Source: Treponema sp. (GTDB lineage: Bacteria > Spirochaetota > Spirochaetia > Treponematales > Breznakiellaceae). Taken from it: 24,748 nucleotides of DNA. Below, in pieces: positions 8,540 through 16,424 of the stretch. Position numbers and translations under genes: made by a program. Under the pieces are notes generated by a model. It did not search any database. It was not told the DNA's origin and saw only the letters and a program-made list of their open reading frames with translations. Location of the stretch: positions 1 through 24,748 of the forward strand of contig JAITBO010000155.1 in assembly GCA_031283505.1 (NCBI GenBank). The letters are read 5' to 3'. The number at the start of each line of letters is the position of its first letter. The first letter of the stretch is position 1.

Positions 8540-8567
8540 ATTATACCATTTTTATGGTTCTTTACAA
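8540..8567 (-). promoter_or_regulatory. Sigma70-type promoter for the TPR-like gene and greA
   Basis: Reading the minus strand, TTGTAA (8562-8567), a 16-base spacer and a perfect TATAAT (8540-8545) stand about 45 bases before the ATG at 8494. It faces away from rpe, which starts at 8597, so the 102-base region serves a divergent pair. I could not define a good plus-strand promoter for rpe in the same region. Confidence 0.65.
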
Positions 8568-8596
8568 GGGGGGGGCCGTAAGGTTATGATCAGAGT

Positions 8597-9250
8597 ATGA
8601 AGTTTCCATTGATCGCCCCTTCGGTGCTGGCGGCGGATTTTTCCTGCCTGTCGGAAGCGGTTGTTCAAATAGATAAAGCCGGCGCAGATTGGGTCCATCT
8701 GGACGTGATGGATGGTAAATTCGTCCCTTCCCTTACCTTTGGCCCCAAGACGGCGGCGGATCTCAGACCTCATTTTCCCTCTGTTTTCGATGTTCACCTT
8801 ATGGTTTTTGAGCCCGAAAATCTCATTGAAGATTTTGCCCGGGCCGGGGCGGATTACATCACCTTTCATGCGGAAGCCGTGGTTCATTCTCATCGGCTCC
8901 TTGGGGCCATCCGTGACCTGGGTAAAAAGGCGGGGATCAGCATCGTGCCTTCTACGCCGGTAAGCGCCGTAGAACCTCTGCTGCCCTATACGGACTTGGT
9001 CCTGGTGATGACCGTCAACCCCGGTTACGGCGGTCAGACTCTGATACCAGGCTGCCTGGAAAAGGTCAGAACCCTGGCGGAACTTCGTTCCCGGGGCCTG
9101 GGGAATTATCTCATTTCCGTTGACGGCGGCATCAACCGCCTGACTGCGGCTTCCGTCCGGGAAGCGGGGGTGGACATCATGGTTACGGGTTCGGCTTTTT
9201 TTGACGCCGGCGATAAAGCGGGTCTGGTACGGGAACTAAAAGGCGGGTAA
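8597..9250 (+). CDS. rpe: Ribulose-phosphate 3-epimerase
   Basis: It interconverts ribulose 5-phosphate and xylulose 5-phosphate in the pentose phosphate pathway. The 217-residue length is typical. The metal ligands and catalytic acids are all visible: S9 in APSVLAADF, H34 and D36 in HLDVMDG, H67 in DVHLM, and D176 in SVDGGI. The phosphate-binding loops VNPGYGGQ (140-146; usually NPGFGGQ) and VTGSAFF are in place. A weak ribosome site (TAAGGT) lies about 12 bases upstream after a run of eight G. It is the first gene of a plus-strand run ending with dtd, though the next four genes have no obvious metabolic link to it. Confidence 0.96.
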   Translation: MKFPLIAPSVLAADFSCLSEAVVQIDKAGADWVHLDVMDGKFVPSLTFGPKTAADLRPHFPSVFDVHLMVFEPENLIEDFARAGADYITFHAEAVVHSHRLLGAIRDLGKKAGISIVPSTPVSAVEPLLPYTDLVLVMTVNPGYGGQTLIPGCLEKVRTLAELRSRGLGNYLISVDGGINRLTAASVREAGVDIMVTGSAFFDAGDKAGLVRELKGG

Positions 9251-9308
9251 TAATGATAATCACCGGATGTTTTTGTACCAAAATAACAAACAGAGAAGGA
9301 AAGCTCCC

Positions 9309-10337
9309 ATGAATCCCAGGCCCTGCAAGCAAATCGGTCAATTTTTGTGTGCCCTCTGGATTGTCCTGGCGCCGGTTTTACCCGCTGCCGCCCAGACTCA
9401 GACTTCAAGGCTCCAGAACGGGATTAATCTCTACGGGAGGGGTCTCTGGACCGAGGCGGTGATAGAGCTCCGCAGGTATCAGGCGGAAGCTCCCGATGCG
9501 GACCGGCGGGTGGAAGCCCTGTACTGGATAGCCCTGTCGGAAATGGGGGCGGAGGAATACGAGGCTGCTATCCGGGATATGAGCGACCTTGAGCGTACTT
9601 CTCAAGAAAACCCCCGGTATGCGGAAATTCCCTATCACCGGGGCAGGGCGCACTACTACCTTGGCCGTTATGACGAGGCTCTGGTGATCCTCAAGGCGTA
9701 CACCGACAGCCTTACCTTTGAGACCTCGGAAGACGAGGCCCGGATGCCCGCCGCCCTCTACTGGATGGGGGAGTGCCTGTATTCCCTGGGGCAGCTTGAT
9801 GCGGCTCAGAATATTTTCATGACCATTACTAACGAGTATCCCTACAGCCTCAAATACGAAGCCGCGTCCTACCGGGTGGCCCTGATAAACCAGAAGAAGA
9901 TCGAGGCGGAACTGCTTTCCATCCTCAAATGGACCCATGAAGAATCCCTTAAAACAGTGGAAGAATACCAGCGCCGGGAGCGGTCTTACGATCAGGCTAT
10001 TATCGCTTATCAAAAGCGTATTGCCGATATGCTTAAAGAAAACGGGCTTTCGGATTCGGGAAACGCCGGCGCGGACTACCGGCAGAGCCTGGAAGAAGCC
10101 GAGGCGCGGATCGCCCTGCTGGAGGCCCGGCTCCGGGAAGCCAACATCCCTGTTCCTCCCGGAAACCGGCAGTCTTCCGGCGGAACGGCTTCACGCGCCG
10201 GAGCGTCTCCGGGATCGGGGATGTCCCGGGCGTATTCGCTTAAAAATTCAGCCCAGGACATGGTAAACGAACTCCTTACCACAGAGACCGGAACACCCCA
10301 GACGGGCAGTTCAGCCGGCAGAGGGGAAGGCAGATGA
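9309..10337 (+). CDS. Exported TPR protein with coiled-coil C-terminal part
   Basis: The start at 9309 is chosen because AGAAGGA lies 8 bases before it and the protein then begins with a clean signal peptide (QIGQFLCALWIVLAPVLPAAA, cleavage near residue 28). About 30-230 of the 342 residues are TPR repeats: NGINLYGRGLWTEAVIELRRYQ, VEALYWIALSEMGAEEYEAAI, IPYHRGRAHYYLGRYDEALVIL and ALYWMGECLYSLGQLDAAQNIF. After that come a charged helix with EEAEARIALLEARLREA and a Gly/Ser/Thr-rich tail. The arrangement recalls periplasmic TPR scaffolds such as the CpoB/YbgF and BamD groups, but no specific match is claimed. It overlaps the next gene by 4 bases, so the two are probably translated together. Confidence 0.85.
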   Translation: MNPRPCKQIGQFLCALWIVLAPVLPAAAQTQTSRLQNGINLYGRGLWTEAVIELRRYQAEAPDADRRVEALYWIALSEMGAEEYEAAIRDMSDLERTSQENPRYAEIPYHRGRAHYYLGRYDEALVILKAYTDSLTFETSEDEARMPAALYWMGECLYSLGQLDAAQNIFMTITNEYPYSLKYEAASYRVALINQKKIEAELLSILKWTHEESLKTVEEYQRRERSYDQAIIAYQKRIADMLKENGLSDSGNAGADYRQSLEEAEARIALLEARLREANIPVPPGNRQSSGGTASRAGASPGSGMSRAYSLKNSAQDMVNELLTTETGTPQTGSSAGRGEGR

Positions 10338-11392
10338 AACGCCGCCTGCCTGTCATGCGGGGGGGGCGCGGACCGCGTTTGGTTCCGGTATGTCTGCTGA
10401 TCCTGTTCTTCGCCTGCGGAGGTTCCGTAGTATCCGCAGTGGAAATTCTCAACGGCAGAATCAGACTCGTGTTGCATGAAGATACCGGGCGGTTTTCACT
10501 GTACTATCTGATCGATATGCCCCAACAGAGGGACATTCATTTTTGGCAGTACGAGCCTTTGTTCGTGGACAGCGATCCCCGGACCAGTTTTCTTACCGTA
10601 ATGGTCAATGACCGGACCTACCGGCTGGGAGACTCTCCGTCATTCAGGATGAGGATACGGCAAAGCGCGGTGAATCCGGCCATCATTTTTGAATCGTCTT
10701 TTTTACTGGTAACCCAGGAATTCACCTTCATCAAAACAGCCGGCGCTGCAATGTCCAACGGGGTCCGTATGAACGTCAGGCTGGAAAATCGGGGGACCGA
10801 ACAATCTCTTGCGGGGATGCGTTTTCTGTTGGATACCAACCTGGGGGAGGGGAGCGGTACGGCCCATTATACCGTCGGCCAGGAGGTTGTTTCAGTCGAA
10901 TTCATCATTGATTCACAGCGGGGCGACCCATACTGGGTTTCCCGGAACAACCGTTTCGGACTTATGGGAAGCGTTTCGACTAACGAAGGCCCGAGGCCGG
11001 ATACGGTTCATTTTGCCAACTGGAAGCGGCTTAACGAGGTCCCCTGGAAACTCGTGTTTACTCTGGGCAGAAATTTCAATTATTTGCCCTATTCGATTAA
11101 TGATTCCGCAGTATCCTATAATTTTGATCCCCAGCCTTTGGCCCGCAGCGCATCCCGGAATTGTGTGATCCTCCTGGCCGTGGCAGATGAAAACGGTTTT
11201 TTCCAAACGGAAGATGCTCCGCCAAACGCTCCTGTAACCGTTGACTCCCGGGAAGAGGACCTGATTACCTTGCGGGATCTCCTCACCCGGCTTGATAGTC
11301 ACCTTTTGGGCAGCCAAGTCCTCTCTGACGAGGAACTTGAGGAAATTGAAACGGCTATCGCCGGTTTGAAAGCCCGGTACGGATTGCGGTAA
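10334..11392 (+). CDS. Exported protein of unknown function, possible lipoprotein
   Basis: The ATG overlaps the stop of the TPR gene (ATGA), which fixes the start. The N-terminus has arginines, then LVPVCLLILFFACGGSVVSA. Cleavage could occur after VVSA by signal peptidase I, or at the cysteine in LFFAC as a relaxed spirochaetal lipobox. The remaining ~320 residues look like beta-strands (NGRIRLVLHEDTGRFSLYYL, FLTVMVNDRTYRLGD, VRMNVRLENRGTEQSLAGMRFLLDT) and end with a helical LSDEELEEIETAIAGLKARYG segment. I do not recognise a family. Sitting between two TPR proteins, it is likely a partner of an envelope complex. Confidence 0.8.
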   Translation: MKRRLPVMRGGRGPRLVPVCLLILFFACGGSVVSAVEILNGRIRLVLHEDTGRFSLYYLIDMPQQRDIHFWQYEPLFVDSDPRTSFLTVMVNDRTYRLGDSPSFRMRIRQSAVNPAIIFESSFLLVTQEFTFIKTAGAAMSNGVRMNVRLENRGTEQSLAGMRFLLDTNLGEGSGTAHYTVGQEVVSVEFIIDSQRGDPYWVSRNNRFGLMGSVSTNEGPRPDTVHFANWKRLNEVPWKLVFTLGRNFNYLPYSINDSAVSYNFDPQPLARSASRNCVILLAVADENGFFQTEDAPPNAPVTVDSREEDLITLRDLLTRLDSHLLGSQVLSDEELEEIETAIAGLKARYGLR

Positions 11393-11403
11393 GCCTTAAA
11401 CCC

Positions 11404-12552
11404 ATGAAGCTCGATCCTGTTTTAACCAAAGCGGTCCGTTTTTTGAAACGGGGAAAATACGAGAAAACCATCCGGCTTCTGGAAAGCGAAGTATTGCGAT
11501 ACCGGGATTCGTTTAATTATCACTATATTCTGGCCTCCGCCTGCATCAGGGCGGGAGACTTCGGCGGGGCCCTTACGTATTTTAAGCGGGCCCGGGAAAT
11601 CAAGCTTAGGGATTCTCTGGCTATGACCGGCCTTGCGGCCCTGTTTCTGCGCCGGGGAGAGACCGACAGAGCGGTGGATTTCTACCTGGAAGTTCAGGAC
11701 CTGGACCCTAAAAACAAGCTTGCCAAAAAAGCCCTCAAAGTGATTAAGAAAAACGGGGGAGCCGAAAAGATCGCCGCCTGGATAGATTCGGGCAAGCTGT
11801 CCCGGCTCTATCCCCCGGCTCCGAAACTGTCCCTTGCCTCAAACCGTATCTTTCTTTCCCTGTGCGGCCTCATCGCGGTTGCGGGGGTTTTTGTCCTGCT
11901 TCTCCACTTTAACGTGATAACGCCTTTTAAGCCTAATGCCGGGCGGGAAGGCTTTGCCGGGACCGCCCTGGAACGGGAAGAACGGGACGCCCCGTTTCCA
12001 ATAGACGGGAGTTACCGCTATGTCCTTACCAGGGATCAGGTCCTTGACGCCTATGCCGAAGCCAGAAAGCTCTTTGCCGGTTACCGGGACGAGGAGGCCA
12101 AGGTCGCCCTGAACCACATCCTGGAATCCAATGCTCCCGAAGGGATAAAGAACAAGGCCCGGCTTCTCTTTTCTTACACAAAATCTCCGGGTTTCGATAC
12201 CCTTTCTGAGGGAAACAGTTTTACATACGCGGAGGTGATGAAGGATCCCTCCCTGTATCGGGACTGTTACGTGATCTGGAAAGGGATGGCCGCCAATCTG
12301 GAAATACTCCAAAACAGTACGATCTTTACTTTCCTGGTGGGGTACGATACCCGGACCACTCTGGAAGGCCAGGTTCCGGTGGCGTTCAATTCCGCGATAC
12401 CGGTGAACCCGGAATTCCCCCTGAAGATACTGGCCCGTATTGTCCCGGTGGTCAAACCTACAGGCATGGATATACGCCTTGAGGGGACGGCAATCCAGCA
12501 GACAGGGCTCCTCCAGCCTCCAGTGGGGGAAAGCGCCGGGGGGAGCCGATGA
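11404..12552 (+). CDS. Membrane-anchored TPR protein with C-terminal extracytoplasmic domain
   Basis: Residues 1-130 of 382 are TPR repeats without a signal peptide ([65 protein letters not shown]). A single membrane helix follows at about 149-168 ([21 protein letters not shown]). The C-terminal ~200 residues should be outside the cytoplasm; they include a helical [22 protein letters not shown] section, then a strand-rich part around [18 protein letters not shown]. So the TPR part faces the cytoplasm, in contrast to the exported TPR protein two genes upstream. The gene starts 11 bases after its upstream neighbour, without a clear ribosome site, and overlaps dtd by 4 bases. The function is not known. 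Confidence 0.82.
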   Translation: MKLDPVLTKAVRFLKRGKYEKTIRLLESEVLRYRDSFNYHYILASACIRAGDFGGALTYFKRAREIKLRDSLAMTGLAALFLRRGETDRAVDFYLEVQDLDPKNKLAKKALKVIKKNGGAEKIAAWIDSGKLSRLYPPAPKLSLASNRIFLSLCGLIAVAGVFVLLLHFNVITPFKPNAGREGFAGTALEREERDAPFPIDGSYRYVLTRDQVLDAYAEARKLFAGYRDEEAKVALNHILESNAPEGIKNKARLLFSYTKSPGFDTLSEGNSFTYAEVMKDPSLYRDCYVIWKGMAANLEILQNSTIFTFLVGYDTRTTLEGQVPVAFNSAIPVNPEFPLKILARIVPVVKPTGMDIRLEGTAIQQTGLLQPPVGESAGGSR

Positions 12553-13028
12553 AGGCGGTAGTCCAGCGGGTAAAAAATGCTTTGGTAACCGTTGTAAACG
12601 AAGTGGACGCGGCAGGTTCTCCGGGCCGTGTAACCGGACGGATAGACCGGGGCCTTCTGGTTTATCTGGGGGTTGCCCGGGGGGATACCGAAGAAGACGC
12701 CGGACGCCTGGCGGACAAAATCGCCTTTCTCCGTATCTTCGAGGACGGGGAGGGGAAGATGAACCTCTCCGTTCAGGATTCAGGCGGCGGTGTTCTTGTG
12801 GTTTCCCAGTTTACCCTCCTGGCTGACACCCGGAAAGGCCGGCGTCCGTATTATGGAGACGCTACGGATCCCGAAACCGCCTGCGCTCTCTACGAATACT
12901 TTATGGAACGGATCAGGAAGGCGGGACTCCTATGCGAAAGCGGGGTGTTCCAGGCCCACATGGAAGTGGCCTATATCAACGACGGCCCGGTAACGATACT
13001 GCTGGACTCAAAGGAGTTAAGGTCATAG
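12549..13028 (+). CDS. dtd: D-aminoacyl-tRNA deacylase
   Basis: It hydrolyses D-amino acids, and glycine mischarged on tRNA(Ala), from tRNA, protecting translation. The 159-residue length is usual. Both signature motifs are present: SQFTL at 86-90, with the threonine that lines the active site, and the cross-dimer GPVT at 146-149 (in NDGPVT). The N-terminus [15 protein letters not shown] is the standard first strand. A roughly 10-residue insertion-like segment ([17 protein letters not shown]) follows it. The start codon overlaps the upstream stop (ATGA) and is preceded by GGGGGAG. It is the last gene of the rpe run. Confidence 0.95.
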   Translation: MKAVVQRVKNALVTVVNEVDAAGSPGRVTGRIDRGLLVYLGVARGDTEEDAGRLADKIAFLRIFEDGEGKMNLSVQDSGGGVLVVSQFTLLADTRKGRRPYYGDATDPETACALYEYFMERIRKAGLLCESGVFQAHMEVAYINDGPVTILLDSKELRS

Positions 13029-13071
13029 TGCATGGGAATACAAGTATCATGTCAGGGCCGGTGCATATAAA

Positions 13072-13200
13072 TGAGGCTGTTCAAAAACTCCAGTTTTTGG
13101 AACAGCTTCCTTGGATTTATTGGAAAAACCGGGTTTTCCAAGAGCCTGTTCCAAAACCGTGCGCGTTTAGCGCACAGTCAATTAGTTTTGGAACAGGCTC
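13072..13200. repeat. Compound palindromic element with GAGCCTGTTCCAAAAC ends
   Basis: Three hairpins lie in a row. The first pairs GGCTGTTCAAAAAC with GTTTTTGGAACAGC (13074-13110, one-base slip). The second pairs TTGGAAAA with TTTTCCAA (about 13129-13141). The third has perfect 16-bp arms, 13142-13157 and 13185-13200, enclosing a perfect 6-bp hairpin GTGCGC/GCGCAC (13159-13175). The first and third hairpins share the GGCTGTTCC/GCCTGTTCC core. It follows dtd by 43 bases and may also end transcription. It looks like a REP- or MITE-like element. Confidence 0.7.
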
Positions 13201-13361
13201 AAATAAAAATAAAGAAGAATTTAACCACAAATTATACGAATAGACACAAACAAAAGAATATCACCACAAAAAATCCGTTGAGTATCATGGGGTATGGCAG
13301 CAATTTAACAGTTACCGGCTTATCCGTGGGGAAAAATCTTCCGCGCAAGGGATAGGAGCGG

Positions 13362-13426
13362 TATCCTTTTTTGCCGCAGGCAAAAAAGATACAAGCGGAT
13401 AGCCCGGTCAATCCCGAAGGGATTGA
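13362..13426. repeat. Two adjacent short hairpins, candidate dispersed motif
   Basis: TATCCTTTTTTGCC (13362-13375) pairs, with one mismatch or slip, with GGCAAAAAAGATA (13379-13391). TCAATCCC (13408-13415) pairs perfectly with GGGATTGA (13419-13426) over a GAA loop. The intervening AGCGGATAGCCCGG is the sort of constant block seen in intergenic repeats of many bacteria, which I recall only in general terms. It lies about 140 bases upstream of the flavoprotein promoter. Confidence 0.45.
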
Positions 13427-13562
13427 TGCGCCCGTCCTTGCGAATACAATAGAAATACTTTCTAAATGTAAAATTGCAGGCGGCGCGAATACTGAAATGC
13501 CGTACAAGATAACCGTGAGGGGTTGCAAATATCTAAGGATTTGTTTTGTCCTGCATTTTTTC

Positions 13563-13591
13563 TTGACAAACTCCCGGGGCTTTCCTAGAAT
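13563..13591 (+). promoter_or_regulatory. Strong sigma70-type promoter of the flavoprotein gene
   Basis: A perfect TTGACA (13563-13568), a 17-base spacer and TAGAAT (13586-13591, one mismatch to TATAAT) form the best plus-strand promoter in the window. Transcription would start near 13598, leaving a leader of about 160 bases before the start codon. Confidence 0.8.
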
Positions 13592-13597
13592 AATAGA

Positions 13598-13759
13598 TAG
13601 GTTTGAGTTTTTTGATTTGTGGGCGGGTCCGGCTGGGCTCTTCACGGGTTCTGTAATTTCCCGCCGGAGGATCCTTGGTTCCGTGGCAGTGAAATTGCGG
13701 CAGGTACGAAAAAAATTCAGAAACTCAGGATTCTGAATAAATATATGTTAGGAGAATGT
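13598..13759 (+). other. Long 5' leader of the flavoprotein mRNA
   Basis: About 160 bases separate the predicted transcription start from the start codon. A GGCGGG near 13621 can pair with CCCGCC near 13663, and CAGAA/TTCTG form a small hairpin at about 13719-13736 just before the ribosome site. I see no match to the conserved cores of FMN, TPP, cobalamin or SAM riboswitches. It may be a structured leader, or simply a long one. Confidence 0.35.
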
Positions 13760-15640
13760 ATGCAGAGAAAAATGGTAATATGTTTGTTAATCGGGAGCCT
13801 ATGTATTGGGTTCTTCGCCTGTAGATCGGCTTCTGTGGGGTCTGGTTCTGCCGCTGCCGTTTACATAAATACTATTGCGTGGGACGCGGAATATGATGTG
13901 GTGGTGGTGGGCTTCGGCGGCGCTGGGGCAACCGCCGCGGTAAGCGCGGCAGATACAGGAGCCAAGGTGCTGCTTCTGGAAAAAGCTCCGGAGGGTGAAG
14001 AGGGCGGGAACACTCGCTATGCTATGCAGGCGGTACTTCTTCCTTCAGAACGGGATGCGGCAATCCGTTATTTTAAAAACCTGCGGGGCGTTTACAATAA
14101 CCAAAGCGATGATGTGATCAAATTTATCGTGGAGGGGTCTATGGAAAACCCGGATTGGCTAAAAAAAGCGGGGCTTTCCCCGGACCGGCTGAAGATATAT
14201 CCTTCGGCGGAGTATCCCGAATTGGAGGGCAAAGAAGGAATAGGCGTGTTTTTTATTGACGGGCTACAGTTCCAGTCTACCCTGTGGAAATTCCTCCGGG
14301 AGTTGGTGTATGACCGGACGGATAAGATTGATGTCTGGTACGATTCTCCGGGGACCAGGCTGATCCAGGATCCGGGTACAAAAATTATCCACGGCGTTAT
14401 AGTCAACCACGGGGGCAAGTCTTACCATGTCCGGGCGAAAAACGGGGTGGTGCTGGCTACCGGCGGTTTTGAGAACAACGATGAGATGTTGGAAAATTAC
14501 GCCCAACTGGGAGATGCCCGAGGTATAGGCGCCCGATTTAATACCGGGGATGGTATCAAAATGGCCATGGATGTGGGGGCGGACCTCTGGCACATGAGTA
14601 CCCTGTCGGGGCCCTACTTGAACTTTGTCAATCCGGATACTAATAACGCCATGTTTGTACTCTTTAACAGTCCCCAGGCAGGACCTTTCGCTACCGGTTT
14701 TGGGTCCCTCAATATGATCATAGTAGGGAGAAATGGTAAACGTTTTACCAATGAAATCGACACCTCCCGCCACGGTCATGTCAATGTTGGGGGGACATGG
14801 TTCAGCCGGCTGATACCTCAAAATGCCTGGTGTATCTTTGACGAAACCGCCCGGAAGACCGCCCCGGCCTATAAGCAGTGGAGTTCGGGAATGGTGGATG
14901 AAATCAACAAAGGGTGGATAGTCCAGGCCAATTCTATCGAGGAACTGGCGGCCAAAATCAATATTGATCCTGCGGCCTTGAAGGCGGAGGTGAACAAATA
15001 TAACGGGTACTGCAAAAATGGGCTGGACCCTGAATTCAATGTGAACTCCCAGGCTTTGAAACCGCTGGAAACCGGGCCCTATTACGCCTTTCCCCTCAAG
15101 GCTACTCTGATCAATACCCAGGGCGGACCAACGCGGAATGTTAACTGTGAAGTTCTGGATGTGTGGGGTAATCCCATCCCCCACCTTTACAGTGCCGGTG
15201 AGTTGGGTTCCTTTTACCCCGATATTTACCAGGGTGCGGGGAACCTCAGTGAATGTTTGTTTACTGGCCGCCGGGCAGGGGCCAATGCGGCGGCCCCGAA
15301 AAAAGACAGTTTTACTGCCAATGCGATACGGAATAAAACCCCGGTGGATTTCCGGTCAAAGGCCGAAGCCGCCATTGACACCGGGGCGGGGGAATACTTG
15401 GGAACCGGTTCCGGGATTGGCGGAGAACTGATAGTTAAGATAAAACTGGATGGTCAGAGGATCCTGTCTGTTGATGTGATTAAACACAATGAAACTCCGG
15501 GAATCTCCGATAAGGCCCTGGCGACCATTCCCCGGCTTATAGTGGAAAAACAGACTCCCCAGGTGGATGTCGTAGCCGGGGCTACGGTTACCAGCAGCGC
15601 TATTATCCAGGCGGTTACTGCTGCTTTAAGCCGGAGATAA
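13760..15640 (+). CDS. Exported fumarate-reductase-type flavoprotein with covalent-FMN domain (lipoprotein)
   Basis: The start at 13760 fits GGAG 5 bases upstream; an in-frame ATG at 13745 lacks a site. Residues 1-21 are a lipoprotein signal (LLIGSLCIGFFAC), so C21 should be lipidated and the enzyme placed outside the cytoplasmic membrane. FAD_binding_2 domain: dinucleotide fold VVVVGFGGAGATAA (47-60), LLLEKAPEGEEGGN, ATGGFENN, and the C-terminal FAD motif HLYSAGELGS...GNLSECLFTGRRAG. Residues ~550-626 are an FMN_bind domain with DVVAGATVTS, in which T609 is the expected attachment site for FMN placed by ApbE. The layout matches fumarate, urocanate and related reductases that take electrons at the membrane. 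The substrate cannot be told: the pocket motifs differ from classical fumarate reductase. Confidence 0.88.
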   Translation: MQRKMVICLLIGSLCIGFFACRSASVGSGSAAAVYINTIAWDAEYDVVVVGFGGAGATAAVSAADTGAKVLLLEKAPEGEEGGNTRYAMQAVLLPSERDAAIRYFKNLRGVYNNQSDDVIKFIVEGSMENPDWLKKAGLSPDRLKIYPSAEYPELEGKEGIGVFFIDGLQFQSTLWKFLRELVYDRTDKIDVWYDSPGTRLIQDPGTKIIHGVIVNHGGKSYHVRAKNGVVLATGGFENNDEMLENYAQLGDARGIGARFNTGDGIKMAMDVGADLWHMSTLSGPYLNFVNPDTNNAMFVLFNSPQAGPFATGFGSLNMIIVGRNGKRFTNEIDTSRHGHVNVGGTWFSRLIPQNAWCIFDETARKTAPAYKQWSSGMVDEINKGWIVQANSIEELAAKINIDPAALKAEVNKYNGYCKNGLDPEFNVNSQALKPLETGPYYAFPLKATLINTQGGPTRNVNCEVLDVWGNPIPHLYSAGELGSFYPDIYQGAGNLSECLFTGRRAGANAAAPKKDSFTANAIRNKTPVDFRSKAEAAIDTGAGEYLGTGSGIGGELIVKIKLDGQRILSVDVIKHNETPGISDKALATIPRLIVEKQTPQVDVVAGATVTSSAIIQAVTAALSRR

Positions 15641-15704
15641 ACGCACCGGTATAAGTATATAGAAGCAATCGTCCAGAAAGCCCGGTACAAAAGCGCCGGA
15701 CATC

Positions 15705-15751
15705 GGGCCGGTAAAGGGGAAGCGGTTTCCGCCTTTCCTTTTTGCCGGCCC
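15705..15751 (+). terminator. Long hairpin after the flavoprotein gene, probable terminator
   Basis: GGGCCGG (15705-15711) pairs with CCGGCCC (15745-15751), and the inner GCGG/CCGC and purine/pyrimidine arms extend the stem almost to a TTT loop. It lies 65 bases after the stop codon. T-rich sequence (TTTCCTTTTTG) is inside the right arm rather than after it, so it is not a textbook terminator. Confidence 0.55.
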
Positions 15752-16251
15752 TCTATTGCAAGATGATAGCTCGTCTTGCTTCTATGACTATTAATGATGT
15801 TGTGTTTGATACAAACGGAAATCCGTATACCGCCGGTTATGGTCCAAATCTTTTTGATCCTTATAGTAAAAAAGGCGTTTGGATAAAAAAGTTTGATTCG
15901 TCAGGTACTGAAATCATTTTCGACTGAAACAAAAATATTGACTGGAGCCATAGTGATGATGATTATGCGACAAAGGTTTTGTTTGATGGAACCAATATCA
16001 TTGTTGCAGGCTAGGGCAATGACCTTGTCAATGGCGCCGGTGATGATGACGGATGGGTGAAAATTTTGAATGTGGGAGGTTCGCCGGTAAGTGAATTTGT
16101 AACACCCGATCCAAACGCCGCTTTGTTAAGAATTGATAATAGCGGAAATTAGTACTTCTCCTATGATTCTGTATATTCCTCAAAATTACGGAAATATAAT
16201 TCATCAGGTAATTTACTGCTTACCCTGAACGTAGTTACGACTGGAGCATAA
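15742..16251 (+). pseudogene. Remnant of a beta-propeller (SBBP-type) repeat protein
   Basis: One frame reads continuously as propeller blades: DVVFDTNGNPYTAGYGPNL, GVWIKKFDSSGTEI, then KVLFDGTNIIVAG, DDDGWVKILNVGG, LLRIDNSGN and LRKYNSSGNLLLTLN. It is broken by TGA (15925), TAG (16012) and TAG (16150) with no frameshift, and ends at TAA (16249). TGA falls where related repeats usually have Trp (D-W-NKN), and the first TAG where they have Tyr (AGYG). The N-terminal signal region is missing; the frame opens inside the preceding hairpin. The DNA is clearly richer in A/T than its neighbours. Such repeats are common in spirochaete surface proteins. It is most likely a decaying fragment of an acquired or duplicated gene. 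Confidence 0.75.
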
Positions 16252-16424
16252 AAAATATGACGGCGCGGGAACAGAACAATAGAAAAACTGTGCAATGGAA
16301 TTGTGTGTGATTTGCCGCATTCGACGGTATAGTGTTCGGGGGCTGCCGAATCATTCCGTTGGGCTTCTTCTTACGGCTCACCCCATTCGTATTTTACCGG
16401 CCTGTACTAAAGCCCCGTATATCC

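Larger units (their letters stand above)
13029..13562. other. Gene-free spacer of 530 bases rich in repeats
   Basis: No convincing gene lies here on either strand; open frames on both strands run across the palindromic elements and look spurious. In order it holds a 130-base element with three hairpins (13072-13200), an AACCACAAATTATACGAA motif (about 13223), and a paired-hairpin motif (13362-13426). It ends at the promoter of the flavoprotein gene. Confidence 0.65.

Noticed and set aside
13232..13736. Overlapping open frames on both strands in the repeat-rich spacer (13232-13645 minus, 13371-13736 plus)
   Set aside because: They run through hairpin elements and the flavoprotein promoter, have no ribosome sites and no family features.
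13598..13759. FMN or other known riboswitch upstream of the flavoprotein gene
   Set aside because: None of the conserved core strings of the FMN, TPP, cobalamin or SAM classes was found.
15925..16152. Selenocysteine, pyrrolysine or general stop recoding in the propeller fragment
   Set aside because: No SECIS-like or PYLIS-like structure was evident, the stop types are mixed, all other genes in the window use normal stops, and the N-terminus is missing; decay is simpler.
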